The position numbers and the translations under genes were made by a program. 12,303 nucleotides of DNA from Prevotellaceae bacterium (GTDB lineage Bacteria; Bacteroidota; Bacteroidia; Bacteroidales; Paludibacteraceae). Positions 6,573-12,303 of the stretch are shown in pieces. The number at the start of each line of letters is the position of its first letter. Position 1 is the first letter of the stretch. Under the pieces are notes generated by a model that made no database searches, was not told the origin of the DNA, and was given only the letters and a program-made list of their open reading frames with translations. The DNA is taken from positions 1 through 12,303 of the forward strand of contig JAISXJ010000075.1 of the NCBI GenBank assembly GCA_031270565.1. The letters are read 5' to 3'.

Positions 6573-6968
6573 TTGTCTGAAAGACAACATCTTCATAACC
6601 GCAGGTCATCGACCTGCGGCACGAGCACGACACACCAACCACTGCCTGAATTGAAAATCGGCGAAGCCAAAGGCAGGACTTCTTAATTATTTGTCGCACC
6701 TTTCAGGTGCAGGTTCGCGAGGCGACTTTTTCCGCAAACTGCGCTATCGCTTGTATGCGGTTATGCAAATTCTGCCTTTCAGGCAGTCTGGGAAGCCGTT
6801 TTTTTTGCCCGTCAGGGCGTTATGTGAATAACCGTAAGTGCAACTTACGGATAACAATGTGAATAATGCCACAAATCGCGCTTGCAGGGCTGTATCGCAG
6901 TTGTCCGCAAGGACAAAAACGCTTGTTTTAAAGCCGTTTTTCTATTGATATTGAAGCCGTAACCGGCT
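6573..6968. repeat. Cluster of short hairpins with tiny loops (non-coding)
   Basis: No ORF is credible here. Perfect inverted repeats seen: TTGTCT/AGACAA (6573-6587), CCGCAGGTC/GACCTGCGG (6599-6619), GCACCT/AGGTGC (6696-6710), CCGCA/TGCGG (6732-6760, long loop), CTGCCT/AGGCAG (6772-6786), GCCC/GGGC (6807-6818), CCGTAAG/CTTACGG (6832-6850), TTGTCC/GGACAA with a GCAA loop (6901-6916) and AGCCG/CGGCT (6955-6968). The first, third and fifth share the apex CTTTCAG (the first on the minus strand) although their stems differ. The last hairpin abuts the CTAATAA heptads. This is the core of the largest composite module; no transposase or Rfam-type fold is recognised. Confidence 0.65.
6645..6670 (+). 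repeat. 26-bp direct repeat, copy 2
   Basis: The second copy of the 6547-6572 sequence, with one substitution that creates a GGC-GAA-GCC mini-hairpin. It is bracketed by CTGCCT (6642-6647) and AGGCAG (6671-6676), and the same two arms form the compact hairpin at 6772-6786. Confidence 0.75.
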
Positions 6969-7060
6969 AATAACTACACTCTAATAACTACACTCTAATC
7001 ACTAAACTCTACACTCTAATAACTGAAAAAATATTATTCATTATTCATTATTCATTAAAA
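6967..7060 (+). repeat. Composite module site 2, right part: CTAAACT-type heptads and inverted GAATAAT heptads
   Basis: Nine units in strict 7-bp register run from 6967 to 7029 (CTAATAA, CTACACT, CTAATAA, CTACACT, CTAATCA, CTAAACT, CTACACT, CTAATAA, CTGAAAA). ATTATTC x3 (7033-7053) and ATTAAAA follow. ATTATTC is the reverse complement of GAATAAT, which occurs in the left tract at 6344, 6404 and 6463. The whole 6309-7060 segment is therefore bounded by heptad arrays in opposite orientation. It ends six bases before the -7 box at 7066. Confidence 0.75.
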
Positions 7061-7065
7061 AGTTG

Positions 7066-7073
7066 TATCTTCG
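7066..7073 (+). promoter_or_regulatory. Probable -7 box (TATCTTCG) for the GHL10-like gene
   Basis: TATCTTCG matches TAnnTTTG at all but one defined position. No TTTG lies at the -33 distance, because the inverted GAATAAT heptads occupy it. Transcription from about 7080 would leave a leader of roughly 170 nt before the ATG at 7252. Confidence 0.5.
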
Positions 7074-7163
7074 CACCGGATTAACTAACTGTAAAAATAT
7101 AATCAATCCACAATCAGAACATCACGATGTCAAAAACAAATATCTTATTACCAACCTTCTACA

Positions 7164-7210
7164 CGAAATGGAAAGTTTCTCTCCATTTCGGAGAGCCTCT
7201 GCGAGAGGCT
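7164..7210 (+). other. Tandem hairpins in the 5' leader of the GHL10-like gene
   Basis: Two adjacent perfect hairpins: CGAAATGGA/TCCATTTCG (7164-7190, 9-nt loop) and AGCCTCT/AGAGGCT (7194-7210, GCG loop). A competing hairpin, CTCTCC/GGAGAG (7179-7195, loop ATTTC), overlaps both, so the leader could adopt alternative folds. The next 41 bases hold TAATTTTTAA (7231-7240) and then the ATG. No U-tract follows, so it is not a simple terminator. No known riboswitch class is recognised. Confidence 0.5.
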
Positions 7211-7251
7211 TCCAACTTCAATACGGCTTTTAATTTTTAATCTATTATAGA

Positions 7252-10023
7252 ATGAAAAAGATTTTACTTTTAACATTTTTCTGTGTGGCATCTGCTGTCC
7301 TGTATGGACAGTCGCCAAAACGTGAACTGCGTGCCTCGTGGTTGACAACGGTCTGGGCTATTGACTGGCCTACTACAGTGATTCCGCTTGCAACAGGCAC
7401 CAACGAAGCCCAGCGACAGACGGCTATCACCAACCAGAAAGCCGAGCTGTGCCTCATTCTGGATTCGCTTAAAGCCGCCAATATGAATGCTACATTTTTG
7501 CAGGTACGCGGTATGTGCGATGCTTTCTATGCCTCGTCATACGAGCCTTGGAGCAAGTATCTGACCGGTACGCGCGGCGGAAACCCCGGTTACGACCCCT
7601 TGCAGTATGCTGTTGAACAGGCGCATCTGCGCGGATTGGAGTTGCATGCCTGGCTCAATCCGTACCGTTATTCATCTTCGTCGGAAACGCACGGAAACCT
7701 CCCTGATGACTATTATAATACGCATCCCGAATGGTTGCTTGATTATGGCAGCAGTCTGAAAATTCTTAATCCCGGACTGCCTGAGGTGGTACAGCAAATT
7801 AAAAATGTTGTAGCGGATATCGTTTCGCGATATGATGTGGACGGGATTGTTTTTGACGACTATTTTTATGCATACGGCGGCACGTCCGCTACGCTTGACG
7901 CTGCCACACAAGCGCTTTACAAGCCCTCGGCAATGGCTGTTGGCGACTGGAGACGCGAAAATGTCAACCGTATGGTAGCTGCCGTTTATGATACCATTCA
8001 GACAATAAAACCCTTTGTAACATTTGGCGTATCGCCTTTCGGCACGTGGACGACAGACGCTTCGGTGGCTGCGGCACGCGGAATTTTGTTGCCGGCAGGA
8101 GTGGGCGCTACGGGAAATATGTATGCCGAAATCTACTGCGACCCCGTTGCATGGCTGGAGCAGGGGACGGTCGATTATGTCTCGCCACAACTCTACTGGA
8201 CAACATACAGCGCCTATCCCTACGGCAAATTGGCGGCATGGTGGAGCGACATTGCCAACCGTTTCGGGCGTCATTTTTATGCGAGCCACTCGGTGAGCGA
8301 ATTGTCGAGCAGCGCCTCCGCGCCTGCCGATACGTCCACACAGCTGACAATGCCCTGCAAGGCATTATCCATTATCGAACAGCAGGCGTTTGGCTTGAAG
8401 ACAACGCCGGCAATCTCAAAGGCTGTTGCCGCTTTTCCGGCATCGGAGGTGGGCTTGCAGATTGATTTCAACCGTACAGGCGACATCAACGATGCGCCGG
8501 GGTCGGTCTTTTATGCCACGTCAAAGGTGGTAAAAACAGCCGGTTTTGTACGTTATTTACGCCAAAACAAATTTACGCATCAGGCGTTGCCTCCTGCCAT
8601 TAGTTGGAAATCAACGCCCGACCGTTCGCTTGTGTCAGGGTTGCAGCTTTCGGGAAATACCCTTTCGTGGGATGCCATAACAGGTATGCGTTATGCGGTC
8701 TATGCCATTCCAACAGCCAACCGTAACGATGCGGATGCTTTCACTTCGTCCAAATATCTGCTTGGACTGACATATAATGCCAACTGTATCCTGCCGAGCC
8801 ATATTAATGCCGGTACGCACAGTCTGGCGGTTTCGGTGGTTGACCGTTACGGCAACGAATTTACGCCGCGCGTCTATAACGAGCCGTCGGGCACTGCCGT
8901 ATCTACAACGCTACTCTTGCCGGAAAATAATAAGACCACTCTGCTACCCTGTCTTTTTACATGGCAGGCGGTTGCGTCGGCTCAGGGATACGACTGGCAA
9001 CTGGCGTCGGATGCCGCTTTCACACAGCCGGTTACTACAAGAAGAACGGTTGACCCCAGCTTTTTCTCAGGCTTGCAAACGAATCTGGCAAACAACACCA
9101 CTTACTACTGGCGCGTCAAACCTCATGTGCCGAATCACGAAGGAGAGTGGTCGTCGCCTTTTTCCTTTGTCAGCAGCCGGTTCAGTATTCTCTCTCCAAC
9201 GCACGGCGAGGGAAACATATCGCTTACGCCGACATTTACATGGGATAATATGGGAACAGGAGCGGAATATGTTTTTGAAATTTCGTCAGACGTACGGTTT
9301 CTGAGCAATACGCAACTGTTTTCCAAAACCCTGACCGCTACCTCTGTTACGGTGCCGGAAAATATTCTCACCAGTTACACGATTTACTATGCACGTGTGA
9401 GCGTGTCTCTTGGCGCTATTTCCGGCGTATCGCCCACTGTGATGTTTACAACCGAAGAGCTGGAGATTCCCGTTCCGCAGATTATTACACCACGTAACGG
9501 CGACATCGTTTACGGCGATTCAATAGTAGTAACCTGGGCGCCACAGGCTGCCAATAGCTTCAGGGCGGAGTTGTCGGCGTCGGAAACATTCCCGCCACGC
9601 AGCACGAAAATCGTCTCAACGAACGCTTTTACCTATTCAGCCACTTTCAAAAACCTGACGCCGGCTACCTACTATCTGCGCCTGAAAGCCTCTGGCAAAA
9701 GCGGCGATACGGAACCATGTCCGACGGTGGAAGTTGTTTTGGAAACGGAATCTGCAATTGATATTTTCACCATAGAGGGGTTGGATATTTGCATAATTGA
9801 AAATAATGACAAAAAAGTACAGCTTGTAGCAACTTCCGTGCGCGAAAAACAGGTGGATTTGACGCTTTTTGATGTGGTCGGGAAGGCTCTTTTTTCTAAA
9901 AAAGTTACTTTTTATCCGGGTACTAACATTATTGACATTGATAATCAGTATTTTGTGCGGGGAATGTATTTCTTGAAAATTTACACAAATAATGGCATGA
10001 AAATATTGAAGTACCAAAAATAA
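7252..10023 (+). CDS. Secreted GHL10/DUF187 glycoside-hydrolase-like protein with FnIII-like modules and T9SS sorting domain
   Basis: 923 residues. A signal peptide covers 1-20 (ending VLYGQ). The GHL10 (DUF187, YngK/YddW-like) domain spans ~22-445: ELRASWLTTV (25-34), NATFLQVRG (79-87), LHAWLNPYRY (131-140), HPEWL (158-162), DVDGIVFDDYFY (195-206), GVSPFG (259-264), EIYCDP and SPQLYW (311-316). The acidic pair in VFDDY is the expected catalytic region in this TIM-barrel clan (inference). Four FnIII/Ig-like modules follow at about 447-545, 550-640, 645-735 and 740-830; TYYWRVKP and YYARVSV are typical FnIII strands. Residues ~843-923 form a type A T9SS sorting domain (VDLTLFDVVGKALFSK, FVRGMYFLKIYTNNG, KILKYQK), so the product is probably exported by the type IX system and surface-anchored or released. 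E. coli YddW (DigH), in the same family, acts on denuded peptidoglycan glycans; the substrate here is unknown. Confidence 0.92.
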   Translation: MKKILLLTFFCVASAVLYGQSPKRELRASWLTTVWAIDWPTTVIPLATGTNEAQRQTAITNQKAELCLILDSLKAANMNATFLQVRGMCDAFYASSYEPWSKYLTGTRGGNPGYDPLQYAVEQAHLRGLELHAWLNPYRYSSSSETHGNLPDDYYNTHPEWLLDYGSSLKILNPGLPEVVQQIKNVVADIVSRYDVDGIVFDDYFYAYGGTSATLDAATQALYKPSAMAVGDWRRENVNRMVAAVYDTIQTIKPFVTFGVSPFGTWTTDASVAAARGILLPAGVGATGNMYAEIYCDPVAWLEQGTVDYVSPQLYWTTYSAYPYGKLAAWWSDIANRFGRHFYASHSVSELSSSASAPADTSTQLTMPCKALSIIEQQAFGLKTTPAISKAVAAFPASEVGLQIDFNRTGDINDAPGSVFYATSKVVKTAGFVRYLRQNKFTHQALPPAISWKSTPDRSLVSGLQLSGNTLSWDAITGMRYAVYAIPTANRNDADAFTSSKYLLGLTYNANCILPSHINAGTHSLAVSVVDRYGNEFTPRVYNEPSGTAVSTTLLLPENNKTTLLPCLFTWQAVASAQGYDWQLASDAAFTQPVTTRRTVDPSFFSGLQTNLANNTTYYWRVKPHVPNHEGEWSSPFSFVSSRFSILSPTHGEGNISLTPTFTWDNMGTGAEYVFEISSDVRFLSNTQLFSKTLTATSVTVPENILTSYTIYYARVSVSLGAISGVSPTVMFTTEELEIPVPQIITPRNGDIVYGDSIVVTWAPQAANSFRAELSASETFPPRSTKIVSTNAFTYSATFKNLTPATYYLRLKASGKSGDTEPCPTVEVVLETESAIDIFTIEGLDICIIENNDKKVQLVATSVREKQVDLTLFDVVGKALFSKKVTFYPGTNIIDIDNQYFVRGMYFLKIYTNNGMKILKYQK

Positions 10024-10027
10024 TTCC

Positions 10028-10035
10028 TACTTTTG
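10028..10035 (+). promoter_or_regulatory. Promoter -7 box (TACTTTTG) between the two T9SS genes
   Basis: TACTTTTG starts five bases after the GHL10 stop codon and fits TAnnTTTG exactly. ATTG at 10005-10008 lies 19 bp upstream, inside the end of the coding region, as a near -33 element. The second T9SS gene can thus be expressed alone with a ~93-nt leader. No clear terminator separates the genes; only a weak TTAATG/CATTAA hairpin (10047-10063) is seen. Confidence 0.6.
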
Positions 10036-10134
10036 GGCTGTATTTCTTAATGGTATTCATTAACCGATTTTTACTTACAGTTTTCTTATAAACAGTTATC
10101 TTATTTTTAATTTCTAAATTTTAATTCTATCTTT

Positions 10135-12081
10135 ATGAAAAAATTATTACGTAAATCTGCACTGTTGCTTATAGCCTGTGCAGCGATGGCGACAGTTTAT
10201 GCACAGCCGTCGAAACCCTATCTGGTGGACGACTTTGAAGGTCCTGCGAAAGCGTGGAGAGGTGTGGGCGCCGGAAGTTTTTCCGTTGAACTCAATGTTG
10301 AAAAAGTGGCATTGAATCCAAGCCACAATGCGCTGAAGCTCGTACGAGCAGGAGCTTCAGATGGCAACTGGGCAGGCTCCATTCTGGATTTTTCGGAACC
10401 AATTAAGGGCTACTCCTATGCGCACGTGAAGATGTATCGCACCAACACAGGTATTCCGAATTTGAAAGTGTCGGACAATCTGCCTTCACCGAGTTTTGTG
10501 CTGGATTTATTGCCGGTAACGGAGATTACCATTGTAGATTCCGTATGGCAGGATGTGGTGTTTGACATCTCCGCGTTCAGTGAAAACGGTATTAATTTTG
10601 TTATGGTGATGGTTGACAGAGCGGATATTACCGAAGAGGTATGGCTGCAAATTGATGACATTGTGCTTAGCAACGACGCTACACCGCGTACTGCTGGTAT
10701 TGCTGCCGCAGCTAAAATCGACCAGCACGTTTATCCCGCTCTGGGCGAAGACCAACAGTATTCTTTAGTGAACAACTGGATTTATTCCGCAAAAGAGGAA
10801 AACTATGCCGGCGATCTGTTGCCTGGCGCCTCAGGTATGGTACGTGCTATGATTGAGAAGGAAGGGAAAATTTACTTTCCGGATCGTGGGAATAGACGTT
10901 TGGTAGTAGTGGATGCTGCTACGGGAGAGAGACTTGCACCCGTTGCGTTGCCGGATACTCTGTTTACCTATCATGGACTTTCTTCAACAGGTGAAGATTC
11001 GCTGTTCGCAGCCGGAACGCTGGCATTTAATGATTTGAAGTTGGACAATGCCGGTAATGCTCTGTTAGGTAACTGCGTTACCAGTCAACTACAACCCTTC
11101 CAGATATGGAAAGTGGATTTGGCAACAGGTGAGGGTTCGCTGCTGATAGATGAAGTTATGGGAACCGACTACTCAACCACAACACTTCGCTTCGATGCCT
11201 TTGGCGTATTAGGCGATGTAAACCAGGATGCAATTATTATGGCGGCAAATGCCAGCGCTATGGAAGTTTACTGGTGGAAAATCGAAGGCGGCATTATTAC
11301 TGCTAAAGACTATATTGAACTGGACCCCGTTGTATGGCCTATTGGTGACAACCCCGCACCACTTGCCAATCCCGGTACCGCACCTCAGGTATTTCCTTTA
11401 GACATCAACGGCGGACTTTTCTATCTTGACGGAAATGCAACACACCCAACCCTGTATGATTTCGACGGAAACTTAGTAGATGGCTTTTTCAACAATGCTG
11501 CACTCTTGAATCAAGAAGGCGTAGTGTTGAACGAAGGACACAACGGTTTGTGCGAATTTGAACTCAACGAAAAATTCTATTTCCTGTCGGCTTCGCGTAA
11601 CACAGTAACAACCGATGGCGGTAGAGCCTCTTTCTTTACGCTGTTCCAATATAAGGATGCCAATAAGAGTTTTGCAGATGCAAAACGTCTGTGGAGTTTG
11701 CCGGATGCAGGTATGGGAGGTGTGTCTAATCCTTACCGTACAGGTGCAGTAAGTGTTTCTGTTACCGATAATGTAGCACAGTTGTACATTTATGTTGGAG
11801 AAAACGGCTATGCCGCCTACACGCTTACGGATGCAGATGGAGCTTATACGGTAGATTATAGACCTGCTACCGTTTCCAAAACGACAATCGACGTCTTTGT
11901 AAACGGCAATCAGGTAATACTTTCCGAGATGGCAGATGTTGAAATCTACTCTCTGCTTGGTCAGCGTCTGGCAACAGATAGTCAGGTATCTCAGTTCACC
12001 ATTGCACAGAAGGGAATCTATCTGATAAAGGCTATTGATGCCAAAGGCATTTCATCAACGCACAAGATAGTTATTAAGTAA
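10135..12081 (+). CDS. Secreted protein with N-terminal beta-sandwich-like region, propeller-like middle and T9SS sorting domain
   Basis: 648 residues. A signal peptide covers 1-24 (MKKLLRKSALLL, cleavage after VYAQ). Residues ~28-180 (YLVDDFEG, WRGVGAGSF, SHNALKLVRAG, GSILDFSEPI, WLQIDDIVLSN) have the pattern of a carbohydrate-binding or galactose-binding-like beta-sandwich; this is a pattern judgement. Residues ~210-580 contain propeller-like strands (GKIYFPDRGNRRLVVVDAATGE, IWKVDLATGEG, GLFYLDGN, PTLYDFDGNLVDG) and may match a Bacteroidota family of unknown function such as DUF4623; I am unsure of that name. Residues ~585-648 are a T9SS sorting domain (VEIYSLLGQRL, KGIYLIKAID, THKIVIK). 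It follows the GHL10-like gene on the same strand, 111 bp away, with its own promoter. A shared role in binding or degrading surface or environmental glycans is inference only. No catalytic motif was recognised. Confidence 0.9.
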   Translation: MKKLLRKSALLLIACAAMATVYAQPSKPYLVDDFEGPAKAWRGVGAGSFSVELNVEKVALNPSHNALKLVRAGASDGNWAGSILDFSEPIKGYSYAHVKMYRTNTGIPNLKVSDNLPSPSFVLDLLPVTEITIVDSVWQDVVFDISAFSENGINFVMVMVDRADITEEVWLQIDDIVLSNDATPRTAGIAAAAKIDQHVYPALGEDQQYSLVNNWIYSAKEENYAGDLLPGASGMVRAMIEKEGKIYFPDRGNRRLVVVDAATGERLAPVALPDTLFTYHGLSSTGEDSLFAAGTLAFNDLKLDNAGNALLGNCVTSQLQPFQIWKVDLATGEGSLLIDEVMGTDYSTTTLRFDAFGVLGDVNQDAIIMAANASAMEVYWWKIEGGIITAKDYIELDPVVWPIGDNPAPLANPGTAPQVFPLDINGGLFYLDGNATHPTLYDFDGNLVDGFFNNAALLNQEGVVLNEGHNGLCEFELNEKFYFLSASRNTVTTDGGRASFFTLFQYKDANKSFADAKRLWSLPDAGMGGVSNPYRTGAVSVSVTDNVAQLYIYVGENGYAAYTLTDADGAYTVDYRPATVSKTTIDVFVNGNQVILSEMADVEIYSLLGQRLATDSQVSQFTIAQKGIYLIKAIDAKGISSTHKIVIK

Positions 12082-12100
12082 CAATCTGTTCCAAAGATTA

Positions 12101-12137
12101 AAAAGAGGGCGGTAATGATATATTGCCGCCCTCTTTT
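12101..12137 (+). terminator. Rho-independent terminator after the second T9SS gene
   Basis: A 12-bp perfect stem (AAAAGAGGGCGG at 12101-12112, CCGCCCTCTTTT at 12126-12137) continues inward with further A-T pairs. It lies 20 bp after the stop codon and is A-rich on the left and T-rich on the right, so it could work in either direction. Confidence 0.88.
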
Positions 12138-12162
12138 AGGGAACTCCTAAAAAGCGAGAGCA

Positions 12163-12303
12163 GAATTAGTTGTCAGATTTTAGAATTACGAATTACGAAT
12201 TACGAATTACGAATTGAGAATTGAGAAACAACGTTAGGCGTAGCCAATAACTAAACTCTAAACTCTAAACTCTAAACTCTAAACTCTAAACTCTAAACTC
12301 TAA
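12163..12303 (+). repeat. Composite heptad-repeat module, site 3 (runs off the window)
   Basis: The segment begins GAATTAGTTGTCAG, nearly the same as GAATAGTTGTCAG at site 1 (820-832). GAATTAC x4 (12183-12210) and GAATTGA x2 follow. A short spacer holds the small inverted repeat GGC-GTA-GCC (~12237-12245) and CCAATAA. Then come seven perfect copies of ACTCTAA (12255-12303), still continuing at the window's end. The order and strand match sites 1 and 2. No coding potential is seen. Confidence 0.8.

Noticed and set aside
6270..6699. Minus-strand open frames of 108 and 71 codons
   Set aside because: Their translations are low-complexity repeats produced by the 7- and 8-bp tandem units; no start context, domain or promoter supports them.
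6309..7060. CRISPR array
   Set aside because: Units are 7-8 bp without 20-40 bp unique spacers, the 26-bp repeat has only two copies, and no cas genes are present.
6170..7251. Insertion sequence or degraded transposase gene
   Set aside because: No transposase-like protein segment is seen in any frame; only repeats and hairpins are visible.
7672..8289. 205-codon minus-strand open frame inside the GHL10 gene
   Set aside because: It is antisense to a strongly conserved coding region and its translation shows no recognisable domain.
12255..12303. ACTCTAA repeats as a eukaryotic telomere-like or contaminating sequence
   Set aside because: The unit resembles plant CCCTAAA, but degenerate copies in the same 7-bp register occur at 873-907 and 6967-7029 inside clearly bacterial DNA.

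Overview
The window looks like chromosomal DNA from a member of the Bacteroidota, most likely Bacteroidales. Three things point there. Promoters have the phylum-specific form TTTG-N19/20-TAnnTTTG. Start codons lack Shine-Dalgarno sequences and follow AT-rich leaders. The protein content is typical: two FISUMP-domain proteins, two secreted proteins with type IX secretion (T9SS) C-terminal sorting domains, and an anaerobe-type sodium pump (OadB/OadG). A divergent dps/oxyR pair indicates an anaerobe that tolerates oxygen. No rRNA, tRNA, transposase, reverse transcriptase, integrase or CRISPR array was seen.

Layout. Bases 2-727 hold the 3' end of a FISUMP-domain gene, closed by a strong terminator. 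An intergenic repeat module and a promoter lead to a complete secreted FISUMP protein (1213-2514). It converges on dps (2611-3087, minus). Divergent from dps is oxyR (3313-4284). oxyR converges, through a shared hairpin terminator, on a two-gene minus-strand operon, oadG-oadB (6169-4443), which has an excellent promoter at 6228-6259. Next comes about 1.08 kb without genes (6170-7251), filled with 7- and 8-bp tandem repeats, a 26-bp direct repeat and around ten short hairpins. Then two large plus-strand genes for T9SS cargo follow: a GHL10/DUF187 glycoside-hydrolase-like protein with several FnIII-like modules (7252-10023) and a 648-aa protein with a C-terminal sorting domain (10135-12081), closed by a strong terminator. 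The window ends inside another repeat module.

How the genes relate. Dps (iron storage and DNA protection) and OxyR (peroxide sensor with both redox cysteines) form a peroxide-defence unit. OadB and OadG are the membrane part of a biotin-dependent, sodium-pumping decarboxylase; its carboxyltransferase and biotin-carrier subunits are not in the window. The two T9SS proteins and the FISUMP proteins are exported or surface proteins.

The main unexplained signal is a composite intergenic element present three times in the same orientation (about 806-907, 6309-7060 and 12183-12303). Each copy has GAATAAC-type heptads, a core of variable length, a palindrome, and CTAAACT-type heptads. In the two copies whose right flank is visible, it stops just before a Bacteroidota -7 box. 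The largest copy carries hairpins that share a CTTTCAG apex on different but fully complementary stems. A second lead is the gapless 38-codon tail shared by the two FISUMP genes, whose variable and constant codons resemble diversified C-type-lectin-fold targets.
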